Origin: JBKEDS01 sp047975545
GTDB taxonomy: Bacteria > Bacteroidota > Bacteroidia > Flavobacteriales > Flavobacteriaceae
DNA: 32,815 nt
Assembly (NCBI GenBank): GCA_047975545.1
Contig: JBKEDS010000066.1
Location: 1-32,815, forward strand
Reading direction: 5' to 3'
Within the stretch, counting starts at the first letter, position 1. Each line of letters starts with the position of its first letter. Under the pieces are notes generated by a model. That model was given only the letters and a program-made list of their open reading frames with translations. It did not search any database and was not told the DNA's origin. A program made the position numbers and the translations under genes. Below are positions 1 to 7,323 of the stretch, in pieces.

Positions 1-251
1 AACAATACGCATGCACTGGGGCATAGAGAACAAGCTGCATTGGGTATTGGATATGGCTTTCTCAGAAGATGCCTCAAGAAAACGGGCAGGGAATGCCGCA
101 CAAAACTTTTCGGTACTTAGTAAAATAGCGCTTAACCTATTAAAGCAAGACACGCAAACCAAACAGGGAATAAAAGGCAAAAGGCTTAAGGCTGCCTATG
201 ATAACAGCTACCTCATTAAGATTCTAGGTGTAAAAGTGTGAGTTTGCCCTG
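1..251 (+). mobile_element. Right end of an ISAs1-like insertion sequence
   Basis: The region comprises the transposase C-terminus plus a short tail ending in a CAGGGCAAACTCACAC-like terminus (read on the minus strand from 251). The lipoprotein frame entering from the other side changes character exactly at this point: its last nine residues (from about residue 122) are encoded by IS sequence. The exact last base and any target duplication cannot be fixed because the left end is not in the window. Confidence 0.65.
2..241 (+). CDS. ISAs1-like transposase, C-terminal part (gene runs off the left edge)
   Basis: The frame is open to the window edge, so the visible part is the C-terminal 79 or so residues of a longer protein. 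The segment HWGIENKLHWVLDMAFSED followed by R-x-R-x-GNAAQNFSVLSKIALNLLK matches the conserved C-terminus of ISAs1-family (H-repeat type) DDE transposases; the E of HWGIEN is the usual last catalytic acid in that family (known of the family, not tested here). The stop is followed within 10 bases by TTTGCCCTG ending near 251, which I read as the right terminal inverted repeat, since ISAs1-like ends commonly begin CAGGGC (inference). The element lies tail-to-tail with, and interrupts, the small lipoprotein gene behind dnaX. The other end is outside the window, so activity cannot be judged. Confidence 0.85.
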   Translation, partial: TIRMHWGIENKLHWVLDMAFSEDASRKRAGNAAQNFSVLSKIALNLLKQDTQTKQGIKGKRLKAAYDNSYLIKILGVKV

Positions 252-616
252 CCTGAAAACAAGGTTTTGTTTATTTGTGCGGTTTTAATTAAGGTATTGT
301 CCTTTAAAACGCTGTATTCGGCTTTAAAATTTTTGAAATGTTGTTTAATAACAATACTGTCTTTTATTTTTATGTTTTTTTGTACGTAGTTGTTTTCAAT
401 AGATGAATATGAAATTTTTATTCGGAACCCGGTACTTAAAACGGTATCTGTTGTTATTTTAACTTGGCCTTCGGGAAAAAATGATAATTGTTCCGAAAAA
501 GATTCCAGTAATTTCGATTCTTTTAATATTTCTGTGTTGCCCATATGGGCGCGATACTTGCCGTCGCAACTTATAAAGGCGATGAAGAGCATTAAAAAAA
601 CAACTAACTTGCCCAT
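224..616 (-). pseudogene. Small lipoprotein truncated by the IS element
   Basis: The frame encodes 130 residues beginning with a lipoprotein signal (MGKLVVFLMLFIAFISC, lipobox FISC, predicted lipidated Cys17), so the product would be anchored to an envelope membrane. The body is beta-strand-like, with an end resembling small Bacteroidota lipoproteins of the DUF4738 kind (weak recognition, not certain). Its start codon lies 2 bases beyond the dnaX stop, so it was probably co-transcribed with dnaX. Residues from about 122 onward (GRANSHFYT) are read from the terminus of the neighbouring insertion sequence, so the native C-terminus is lost. The protein may still be made, with a foreign tail, because most of it remains. 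Function unknown. Confidence 0.6.
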
Positions 617-618
617 AT

Positions 619-2331
619 TTAAATATCCAAATCGAACGTTTTTCTTAAAAGTTCCAAATTAGGGTTTTTCTCTTTTAATTTTTCGTATTTCTCGGCGGTT
701 GTGTAGGCGTATTTTTTTTCTAATTCCTCGTTAACCTCAATGGATAGGTTAATGTCGAAATTGTTTAGGGTTTTTCTAATATATGCCAATAAATCGTATT
801 GGTTGCGCTCCAATTCCACCTTATTGGTTGGCGATGGAAATATAAGGGAAACGGTTGCGTTGTCCTTTAATTTGGGCTTATCTATGGATAAAATCGAGGC
901 GAGAACATGTTCGCCCTTTCGCCGTAATATATTGGTGTAATCGTTCCAAGCGGTTCGGAGTTCTTGTTCGGTAAAGGTTTCTTTGGGTAGTTCTTCTTCG
1001 CTAACCACGACCTCCATTTGTTTTATAAGGTGGTCCTTTTTTGCCTTTATGCTGCTTAGCGATAGTCCCGAAGTGCGTTTGGTGCTTGGGTTTAGCTCTA
1101 TTTTTTGGGGTGTTGCCTGTATGGGTTTTTGAAATTCTGTTTTTTGCGGAATTTCGGTTTTAGCGGTAGGCTCCGTTGTTTCTTTTACGGGAATTGAAAC
1201 CGGAATGGGCAATATGCCCTTGTTTTTAAAGTACGAGGGCGGAATTATGTAATGTCGGCTATTTTTTTTTTCTCCATCGAAAGTGATGGAGGCCAGTTGC
1301 ATTAAGCATAGTTCTATAAGTAGGCGCTGGTTTTTGCTGTTTTTGTACCTTAGGTCGCAGTCGTTGGCAAGGTTTATGGCTTGCAGTAAAAATGCTTGCG
1401 ATGCTTTTTGCGATTGGGCCAAGTACTTGGCTTTGGTTTCGTCGCCTACCTCCAACAAATCTATGGTTTGGGGTGTTTTGCTTACCAACAAATCCCTAAA
1501 GTGCGAGGCTAGCCCGGCAATGTAATGTTGCCCGTCGAAGCCCTGTGCCAAAGTTGAGTTGAATTGGATGAGTAGTTCGGGTATTTTGTTTTCCAAAATT
1601 AAGTCGGTGCTGGTAAAATAGGTTTCGTAATCGAGTACGTTTAGGTTTTCGGTTACGGCTTGTCGGGTAAGGTTATTACCTGAAAAGCTAACAACACGGT
1701 CGAAAATGGATAGGGCGTCGCGCATGGCGCCATCGGCTTTTTGGGCTATAATGTGCAGGGCGTCGTCGTCGGCGGTTATGCCTTGTTCTTCGGCTATGTA
1801 TTTTAGGTATTCCTTGGCGTCCTTAACGGTTATGCGCTTAAAGTCGAATATTTGGCAACGCGATAAAATGGTGGGTATTATTTTATGCTTTTCGGTGGTT
1901 GCCAAAATAAAAATACAGTGTTTTGGCGGCTCTTCAAGGGTTTTTAAAAAGGCGTTAAAGGCAGCCTGCGAAAGCATGTGCACCTCGTCGATAATATAAA
2001 CTTTGTATTTTCCTACTTGTGGGGGTATGCGTACTTGGTCGGTTAGGCTGCGTATGTCGTCTACCGAGTTGTTGGAGGCGGCATCGAGTTCGAATATGTT
2101 AAAGGCAAAATCCTCGTCGCCATTGGCGGTGCCGTCGCCGTTAATCATTTTTGCCAAAATACGGGCACAGGTGGTTTTGCCTACGCCGCGAGGCCCTGTA
2201 AATAGTAGGGCTTGCGCCAAATGGTTGTTTTCTATGGCATTAAGTAGTGTATTGGTAATGGCTTGTTGGCCTACAACATCCTTAAAGGTTTGTGGCCTGT
2301 ACTTGCGTGCCGATACTACGAAATGTTCCAT
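619..2331 (-). CDS. dnaX: DNA polymerase III gamma/tau subunit (clamp-loader ATPase)
   Basis: The 570-residue protein is the ATPase subunit of the replicative clamp loader. Walker A GPRGVGKTT lies at residues 46-54, Walker B and the DExx box appear in VYIIDEVHML, and the sensor and SRC motif in TILSRCQIFDF. The AAA+ module is followed by a lid/collar region, a low-complexity Pro/Thr/Lys linker and a C-terminal domain that fits a tau-like tail. The cysteine-rich zinc insertion that normally follows CARILAK is replaced by an acidic Asn/Gly/Asp stretch without cysteines, a variant I believe is usual in flavobacteria. It starts at the ATG before EHFVVSARKYRPQTF, the conserved N-terminus. It is the first gene of its operon, with a good promoter upstream at 2350-2379. 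Confidence 0.96.
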   Translation of the reverse strand: MEHFVVSARKYRPQTFKDVVGQQAITNTLLNAIENNHLAQALLFTGPRGVGKTTCARILAKMINGDGTANGDEDFAFNIFELDAASNNSVDDIRSLTDQVRIPPQVGKYKVYIIDEVHMLSQAAFNAFLKTLEEPPKHCIFILATTEKHKIIPTILSRCQIFDFKRITVKDAKEYLKYIAEEQGITADDDALHIIAQKADGAMRDALSIFDRVVSFSGNNLTRQAVTENLNVLDYETYFTSTDLILENKIPELLIQFNSTLAQGFDGQHYIAGLASHFRDLLVSKTPQTIDLLEVGDETKAKYLAQSQKASQAFLLQAINLANDCDLRYKNSKNQRLLIELCLMQLASITFDGEKKNSRHYIIPPSYFKNKGILPIPVSIPVKETTEPTAKTEIPQKTEFQKPIQATPQKIELNPSTKRTSGLSLSSIKAKKDHLIKQMEVVVSEEELPKETFTEQELRTAWNDYTNILRRKGEHVLASILSIDKPKLKDNATVSLIFPSPTNKVELERNQYDLLAYIRKTLNNFDINLSIEVNEELEKKYAYTTAEKYEKLKEKNPNLELLRKTFDLDI

Positions 2332-2349
2332 TGAAATTGTATTGGTTTA

Positions 2350-2379
2350 CAAATATAACAATGTAATGAATTATTACAA
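2350..2379 (-). promoter_or_regulatory. Bacteroidota-type promoter of dnaX
   Basis: On the minus strand the box TATATTTG (2357-2350) fits the -7 consensus TAnnTTTG, and a TTG (2379-2377) lies 19 bases upstream, the expected -33 spacing. The start site would be near 2342, giving a leader of about 10-15 bases. Between the two boxes lies the inverted repeat GTAAT-5-ATTAC, a possible operator. Confidence 0.6.
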
Positions 2380-2465
2380 GGTATAAAGTTATGTAATATA
2401 TTATGAGTTATTAACAGTTGCGGAGCGGACGGCCAGTAGCTGTTTGTTACTGCCCGCTGGTTTTT

Positions 2466-2589
2466 GCGCGTTAGGGATAGAAGCGGAAAGCCCACAGCGA
2501 GCCTTTCGGCAGGCTTTGGCCAAAGGGCAGGGTGCGAGCGAGGACTTGCAGCGTATAGCCCGACCCGTAGCTTGCGGAGGGTAACGCCC
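2466..2589 (+). repeat. Structured intergenic element, copy A
   Basis: The 310-base stretch between dnaX and rnpB has no credible gene. It contains a GC-rich segment closed by GCGTTA (2468-2473) and TAACGC (2582-2587), with the internal strings GATAGAAGCGG and TGCAGCGTATAGC facing each other across a variable hairpin. A second copy of the same architecture (GATTGTAGCGG ... AGATATAGCGAAAAGC) is found near 26259-26407. I have the impression that elements of this design are common between flavobacterial genes, but cannot confirm it here. Minus-strand frames across it (2401-2850, 2316-2591) do not resemble proteins. Nothing else is visible in the stretch apart from a small hairpin near 2425-2458 and the two promoters. 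Confidence 0.55.
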
Positions 2590-2601
2590 AAATAAAAATA
2601 A

Positions 2602-2636
2602 TTGTTGGTTTTTATGGTTTTGGTATTGTACTTTTG
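2602..2636 (+). promoter_or_regulatory. Promoter of rnpB
   Basis: TACTTTTG at 2629-2636 is a perfect TAnnTTTG -7 box. TTG triplets at 2602-2604 and 2605-2607 are suitably spaced for the -33 element. The first base of the RNA helix P1 (2642) falls 6 bases downstream, which agrees with transcription starting at the mature 5' end. Confidence 0.7.
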
Positions 2637-2641
2637 CGGTT

Positions 2642-2990
2642 AAGTAAATCGCCTTATCGCTCTTGTGCCGAACGTTGTTTGGCGCTAAGGGAGGAAAGTC
2701 CGAACACCGTAGTGCAACATAGTGGTTAATGGCCACCAGCCGTGAGGTTAGGACAAGTGCAACAGAAAGGATGTACGGGTAATGCCGTAGTGAAATCGGG
2801 TAAACTCTATGTGGTGCAATGCCATGTATACCGGCGTTTAAGGGCTGCACGCCCGATGGTCGGAGGGTAGGCAGCTAAAGGGTATTGGCAACAATGCTTT
2901 AAGATAAATGATAGGGGCTTTTTGGGTTTGTTTCGGGGGTTCCCGAAACGAGCTCGGGATGTACAGAATTCGGCTTATAGATTTGCTTGT
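2642..2990 (+). ncRNA. rnpB: RNase P RNA, type A
   Basis: This is the catalytic RNA of RNase P, which matures tRNA 5' ends. Helix P1 is formed by AAGTAAATC (2642-2650) and GATTTGCTT (2980-2988), with one G-U pair. The conserved core strings are present in order: GAGGAAAGTCCGAACACC (about 2691), ACAGAAAGGAT (about 2762), the GGAGGGTAGGC region (about 2861), AAGATAAATGAT (about 2900) and the diagnostic 3' end ACAGAATTCGGCTTATAG (2963-2980). The segment just before that 3' motif is longer than I expect and carries a perfect 8-bp hairpin, GTTTCGGG(GGTT)CCCGAAAC (2930-2949), probably an enlarged P18-region arm. The total of about 349 nt is normal. A terminator follows immediately. Confidence 0.95.
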
Positions 2991-2997
2991 GTATACG

Positions 2998-3025
2998 AAA
3001 GTGCGGTTTTATGGCCGCACTTTTT
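2998..3025 (+). terminator. Intrinsic terminator of rnpB
   Basis: The stem AAAGTGCGG / CCGCACTTT encloses an 8-base loop and is followed by a T-run (3021-3025). It starts 10 bases after the RNA and ends before the convergent rsmD stop at 3030, so it may also help end rsmD transcription. Confidence 0.85.
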
Positions 3026-3029
3026 GTTT

Positions 3030-3575
3030 TTATTCGGGATTGTTTTCAAAAAAACTAAAGGTACTGCCACCGTAGGTTTTGGAATAGCCGAAATGTTGGT
3101 GTTTGGATAGGTTGGTGTGCTTGGAATGCTCGACTATTAATAGGCCGCCTTTTGCCAATAATTGGTTTTTAAATACCAGTTCGGGTATTTTGGCAAAATC
3201 GGCATCGGAAAAATTATAGGGCGGGTCGGCAAAAACAATATTGGTTTGTAACTTTGTTTTTTCCAAGTATTTAAACACGTCGCTTTTTATGGTTTGTATG
3301 GGCATGCCGTACTGTTGTGCCGTTTGGTTGATAAACCTAATGCAGCCAAAATCTTGGTCCACGCAGGTTATTTGCGTTGTGCCCCGCGATGCAAACTCGT
3401 AGCTTATATTGCCCGTTCCGGCAAATAGGTCGAGTACCGAAACGGCATCGAAATAAAAATGGTTGCCCAATATGTTGAACAGCGATTCCTTGGCCATATC
3501 GGTCGTGGGGCGAACGGGTAGTTTTTTCGGGGCGGTAATTTTTCGGCCTTTGTGTGTTCCTGAAATAATACGCAT
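3030..3575 (-). CDS. rsmD: 16S rRNA (guanine966-N2)-methyltransferase
   Basis: The 181-residue protein has the usual RsmD length. It begins MRIISGTHKGRKI, has the S-adenosylmethionine loop DLFAGTGNISYE at residues 49-60, and the N2-guanine methyltransferase catalytic motif DPPY at 117-120. It modifies G966 of 16S rRNA in the small ribosomal subunit (family knowledge). The start codon directly abuts the stop of the DUF3822 gene (3576), so it is the last gene of a three-gene operon. It converges with rnpB. Confidence 0.93.
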   Translation of the reverse strand: MRIISGTHKGRKITAPKKLPVRPTTDMAKESLFNILGNHFYFDAVSVLDLFAGTGNISYEFASRGTTQITCVDQDFGCIRFINQTAQQYGMPIQTIKSDVFKYLEKTKLQTNIVFADPPYNFSDADFAKIPELVFKNQLLAKGGLLIVEHSKHTNLSKHQHFGYSKTYGGSTFSFFENNPE

Positions 3576-4400
3576 TTAAAAACTGTTTAAAATGGCAAAA
3601 TTACTATAATCGGTTTTGGGCTGGGCGTCGAGCTTGTATTTAAACGTATCGGTACGTTTGCCAAAAAACACAAATTGTACGTATTTATAGGTTATGGTGT
3701 ATAGTTCGTCCTTGCTGTCTATATTGCCAATAAAAATAAGTTCGAACCGTTCGGGATTTAGCCCCAATTGCTCGGTAGTAAATAGGATGTAGTAAATAAA
3801 ATCCTCTTTTGTAACGTAGGCAAACGTGTTGTAAAGCAACAGTTTTCCGTTGTTAACTACCACTATTTCGAAATGTTTATCGGAAACGTTTACGTAAACT
3901 TTGGGCGTTTTACTGTTTTTTTCTATTTGTAAAATGGTTTCTATAAGAATAGTCGATACGTGTTTAAAGGTAAATGCCCCAAAAGTATCGTAAATAAAGT
4001 TGTTTATGTTAACGTAGGGTACGTACACGTTTACGCTGTCGTTGCTTATTACATGGTCGTGGGCCAAAAAATCCGAAGCAAGAATTTTGGTGTTGAACTT
4101 TAAATAATCGGCCATGTAATCCTCTTGGAACAGGGGCTTTGGCACGAGTGTGGACAAATCGTTGTCGTGGATTACGGTTATGTTACTAAAGCTGTTGTTT
4201 AAAGCGGGCTCGGTATTGAATACGTTTTTTAGGTAATCCAAAGCCTCGAAAGGCGTTAGGGTTTTACCAAAGCTTATTTGCTTTAATACCGTTACCGTAC
4301 TGCCGTCTTGCAGGATGCAAAAAGAAAGTCCACTCAAACCTAATTGAATGGACACATCTAAAGCGTTTAGTTTGTTTGTTGTTTTATTCGTTATCGCCAT
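3576..4400 (-). CDS. DUF3822 family protein
   Basis: The 274-residue protein matches what I know of the Bacteroidota-specific DUF3822 family, usually found beside rsmD; the fold is thought to be actin/PilM-like, but no function is established. The N-terminus (LDVSIQLGLSGLSFCILQDG) looks like the first two strands of an ASKHA-type domain, with a second such pattern near residues 165-190 (PKVYVNVSDKHFEIVVVNNG). No signal peptide or transmembrane segment is seen. Its start overlaps the end of the upstream membrane-protein gene by 17 bases, implying translational coupling; the next gene is rsmD with no gap. Confidence 0.75.
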   Translation of the reverse strand: MAITNKTTNKLNALDVSIQLGLSGLSFCILQDGSTVTVLKQISFGKTLTPFEALDYLKNVFNTEPALNNSFSNITVIHDNDLSTLVPKPLFQEDYMADYLKFNTKILASDFLAHDHVISNDSVNVYVPYVNINNFIYDTFGAFTFKHVSTILIETILQIEKNSKTPKVYVNVSDKHFEIVVVNNGKLLLYNTFAYVTKEDFIYYILFTTEQLGLNPERFELIFIGNIDSKDELYTITYKYVQFVFFGKRTDTFKYKLDAQPKTDYSNFAILNSF

Positions 4401-5121
4401 AGGTTTTAGGCCAGTTTCCGTTGGTTTTAACTTCTTCCATGGAACCTACGGTTAGGGCATCGCCGTTAACGCCATCAACCGAAATAACTTGGTTTTCTTG
4501 TACCAGCAAATCTTTGTCAAGGTCGAAAAGGATAACGTTTTTCTTAACCGAAGCCTCGAAAACGGGAATGTTTATTTTGTTTTGCTCCACAAATCCGGCT
4601 TGTAACTGGAATTTGGCACCGGGCTCGCCCACGGGAACGTTTATCATGGTTTTATAACGGTCGGAATTTTTAAACAACGAATCTTTTACGGGCACATAGC
4701 CCAAAGTATCGATAACTAAAATTTCCTTGGTCATTTCAACGCCATAGCGCTTGGTCATTTCAACATCCTTAACGGTTTCGTTGCGGCGTTCCGTAATGGT
4801 AAACTGTGCGGTATCTATAAATTTAACCAAGTTGTCAAAATTATCGGTAAACTTGCCGGTTACTTGCCTGTGTGCCAATTCGGCTTCCCTAATATCAATC
4901 AGGTTTTTTATAACCTGGGCGTAACGGGCATCTTTTTCTTTGTTAAATTGAATGGGGGCATAAATGGATTGGTAGGTTTGGTAGCCCAAAAAGCCAATTA
5001 AAGCCCATAGGGCAATATTTAATATAGGTTTAACTTTTGAAGGAACGAATTTATCGATTAGCTTAACCAAAGCAAAGGTAAGCAGGATTACTCCAACAGC
5101 GATAAGAATAAATGTTAACAT
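4384..5121 (-). CDS. Membrane protein of unknown function, first gene of the rsmD operon
   Basis: This 245-residue protein has two hydrophobic segments (about residues 2-22 and 34-50) with a short Lys/Asp-rich loop between them. A long soluble domain follows, starting with a helical, charged stretch (FNKEKDARYAQVIKNLIDIREAELAHRQ) and continuing in beta-like sequence. The helix after the membrane anchor, with conserved-looking E and K positions, is somewhat reminiscent of pseudopilin-like N-termini, but I do not recognise a named family. Overlap with the DUF3822 gene indicates coupling. A perfect -7 box (TAGATTTG) lies about 40 bases upstream of the ATG. Confidence 0.75.
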   Translation of the reverse strand: MLTFILIAVGVILLTFALVKLIDKFVPSKVKPILNIALWALIGFLGYQTYQSIYAPIQFNKEKDARYAQVIKNLIDIREAELAHRQVTGKFTDNFDNLVKFIDTAQFTITERRNETVKDVEMTKRYGVEMTKEILVIDTLGYVPVKDSLFKNSDRYKTMINVPVGEPGAKFQLQAGFVEQNKINIPVFEASVKKNVILFDLDKDLLVQENQVISVDGVNGDALTVGSMEEVKTNGNWPKTYGDNE

Positions 5122-5161
5122 AGTTGTATAATATTTAAAAATTTTAGTTAAAGGTCTTTCG

Positions 5162-5169
5162 CAAATCTA
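5162..5169 (-). promoter_or_regulatory. -7 box of the membrane protein/DUF3822/rsmD operon
   Basis: On the minus strand TAGATTTG is a perfect match to TAnnTTTG, about 40 bases before the ATG at 5121. No clear -33 TTG is visible at the expected distance. Confidence 0.45.
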
Positions 5170-5215
5170 CAATTTTTTTTTAATCGTTAAAACCTATTGG
5201 GAATAAAATCATTTC

Positions 5216-5223
5216 TATATTTG
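5216..5223 (+). promoter_or_regulatory. -7 box of the RecD-like helicase gene
   Basis: TATATTTG matches TAnnTTTG perfectly, 26 bases before the ATG. A TTG at 5197-5199 lies 16 bases upstream, slightly short of the usual -33 spacing. Together with the box at 5162 on the other strand it makes this a divergent promoter region. Confidence 0.5.
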
Positions 5224-5249
5224 AAGAAATTAATGTTTTTTCCCGATAA

Positions 5250-6671
5250 ATGACCGCTTCAGAATTCTATTCCATTATAAAACAACACTTTCCGTTTACG
5301 CCCACGTTAAAACAAAATATTGTGTTGCAGCAATTGTCGGCGTTTATATTTAACCCTTCACCTAATGGGCTTTATATCTTAAAGGGCTATGCCGGTACGG
5401 GAAAAACCACTATAATCGGGGCGGTTGTAAACAATTTGTGGAAAGCCAAAAAAAGCAGTGTGCTATTGGCCCCTACGGGTAGGGCGGCCAAGGTTATGGC
5501 CAATTATTCGGGCAAGGAAGCCTTTACCATCCATAAAAAAATATATTTCCCGAGAAAAGATAAGGGCGGGGGCGTTAAGTTTGTCCTGCAGCCCAACAAG
5601 CACAAAAATACCGTTTTTATTGTTGATGAAGCCTCGATGATACCCGACACGCCCGGCGAATCGAAATTTTTTGAAAACGGCTCCCTGTTGGACGACCTCA
5701 TGCAGTACGTATACTCGGGCCACCAGTGCAAACTACTGTTAATAGGCGATACGGCACAGCTGCCGCCCGTTAAGTTGGATGTAAGCCCCGCATTAAACGA
5801 GGACCAATTGGCGCTAACCTATAATAAGGACGTAATAAAAATGGAATTGGACGAAGTCGTGCGCCAGGAGTTCGACTCCGGTATTTTGGCCAACGCCACG
5901 GCATTGCGGGAGGCGCTTGCCAGCAGGACCGATTATTTTAAGTTCCAACTAAACGGCTTTAAGGACATCGTGCGCCTAATCGATGGCCACGACATTATGG
6001 ACGCCATTAACGAGTCCTACTACAACCTTGGCAACGAGGAAACCGCTTTTATCGTGCGCAGCAATAAGCGGGCAAACCTGTACAACCAAAACATACGCAG
6101 CCGCATTTTGTTTAATGAAAGCGAACTGTCGGCAGGCGATTACCTAATGGTAGTAAAAAACAATTATTTTTGGATTAAGCCCACCACCGAGGCCGGGTTT
6201 ATTGCCAACGGCGATATTATCGAGGTCTTGGAAATTTTTAAAATTGAAGACCTTTACGGCTTTAAATTTGCCCAGGTAAAAATCCGAATGGTCGATTACC
6301 CCAAAATGCAACCTTTCGAAACCGTTTTGCTGCTGGATACCATTATGGCCGAAACCCCATCGTTGTCCTACGATGATTCCAATAGGCTTTATCAAGAAGT
6401 AATAAAGGATTACGAAGAAGAAACCAGCAACTACAAAAAATTTTTAAAGGTGAAGCAAAACAAGCGCTTTAACGCCCTACAGGTTAAATTTTCGTATGCC
6501 ATTACCTGCCACAAATCGCAGGGCGGCCAATGGAACACCGTTTTTGTCGAGCAGCCTTATTTGCCAAACGGTATCGATACCGATTATTTACGCTGGCTGT
6601 ACACTGCTGTTACAAGGGCAAAAGAAAAATTGTACCTTATTGGTTTTAAGGACGATTTTTTTGAGGAATAG
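5250..6671 (+). CDS. RecD/Dda-like superfamily 1 DNA helicase
   Basis: The 473-residue ATPase has Walker A GYAGTGKTT at residues 46-54, motif Ia around LLAPTGRAAKVM, motif II in VFIVDEASMI, the Q/R motif LLLIGDTAQLPPV, and motifs V/VI near the C-terminus (AITCHKSQGGQWNTVFVEQP, YTAVTRAKEKLYLIGF). These belong to SF1B 5'-to-3' helicases of the RecD2/Dda type. It lacks the long N-terminal region of RecD2 and is closer in size to Dda-like proteins. It probably acts alone in replication-fork or recombination repair, since no RecBC partners are near (inference). The DUF4126 gene follows after 37 bases and is probably co-transcribed. Confidence 0.88.
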   Translation: MTASEFYSIIKQHFPFTPTLKQNIVLQQLSAFIFNPSPNGLYILKGYAGTGKTTIIGAVVNNLWKAKKSSVLLAPTGRAAKVMANYSGKEAFTIHKKIYFPRKDKGGGVKFVLQPNKHKNTVFIVDEASMIPDTPGESKFFENGSLLDDLMQYVYSGHQCKLLLIGDTAQLPPVKLDVSPALNEDQLALTYNKDVIKMELDEVVRQEFDSGILANATALREALASRTDYFKFQLNGFKDIVRLIDGHDIMDAINESYYNLGNEETAFIVRSNKRANLYNQNIRSRILFNESELSAGDYLMVVKNNYFWIKPTTEAGFIANGDIIEVLEIFKIEDLYGFKFAQVKIRMVDYPKMQPFETVLLLDTIMAETPSLSYDDSNRLYQEVIKDYEEETSNYKKFLKVKQNKRFNALQVKFSYAITCHKSQGGQWNTVFVEQPYLPNGIDTDYLRWLYTAVTRAKEKLYLIGFKDDFFEE

Positions 6672-6708
6672 TTTTTGATAGATTTTTTTTTAAAACATAA
6701 TTATTTTC

Positions 6709-7287
6709 ATGAATATAGAAACCATTATTAGTATCTGTTTGGGCATAGGCCTTTCGGCTTCGGTCGGTTTTAGGGTGTTTTTACCATTATTTGCGTTAAG
6801 TTTATCGGCGTATTTTAATGTTTGGCCACTTAACGAATCATGGCAATGGGTAGGCAGTTTGCCAGCGCTTATTACCTTGGGCGTTGCAACAATTGTCGAA
6901 ATATTTGCCTATTTCATTCCGTATATCGACAATCTGCTGGACAGCATTGCGGTACCCTTGGCGGCACTTGCGGGTACGGCGGTCATGCTTTCCACCGTAT
7001 CCGATTTAAGCCCCGTAGTAACCTGGGCCTTAGCCATTATTGCGGGTGGCGGTACGGCGGCGGCCATTTCCGGCTCGTCAAGCACCGCCAGATTGGCATC
7101 GACTGCAACAACGGGCGGCGTGGCAAACCCCATAGTATCCACGGTCGAAACCGGGACGGCAACCGTTATGTCGGTGGTTTCCATTTTTTTGCCCGTGTTG
7201 GCTGTGGTGTTTGTGGGCATAATTCTTTTTATCATTTTTAGGATGGTGAAGAAGACTGGATTTCGAAAACGTCAAAACATCACATAA
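6709..7287 (+). CDS. DUF4126 membrane protein
   Basis: The 192-residue protein fits DUF4126 by its N-terminus (ETIISICLGIGLSASVGFRVFLPLFALSL in outline) and by four or five hydrophobic segments separated by Gly/Ala/Ser-rich turns. The middle (about residues 100-135) is very rich in Gly, Ala, Ser and Thr. The last segment ends in a basic tail (FRMVKKTGFRKRQN), predicted to stay in the cytoplasm. The family has no established function. Thirty-seven bases separate it from the helicase gene upstream, and kdsB has its own promoter downstream. Confidence 0.8.
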   Translation: MNIETIISICLGIGLSASVGFRVFLPLFALSLSAYFNVWPLNESWQWVGSLPALITLGVATIVEIFAYFIPYIDNLLDSIAVPLAALAGTAVMLSTVSDLSPVVTWALAIIAGGGTAAAISGSSSTARLASTATTGGVANPIVSTVETGTATVMSVVSIFLPVLAVVFVGIILFIIFRMVKKTGFRKRQNIT

Positions 7288-7294
7288 AATAGTC

Positions 7295-7302
7295 TATTTT
7301 TG
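7295..7302 (+). promoter_or_regulatory. -7 box of kdsB
   Basis: TATTTTTG fits TAnnTTTG and lies 21 bases before the kdsB ATG, implying a leader of about 15 bases. No clear -33 element is visible. Confidence 0.5.
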
Positions 7303-7323
7303 TAGTATAAATTTTAAAAGTGA

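Noticed and set aside
619..2331. dnaX as damaged because zinc cysteines are missing
   Set aside because: The segment is replaced smoothly without frameshift and all AAA+ motifs are intact; I believe it is a normal variant in this lineage.
2401..2850. 149-residue minus-strand frame across the dnaX-rnpB gap
   Set aside because: It lies over the structured element and the conserved core of RNase P RNA; the translation has no protein-like pattern.
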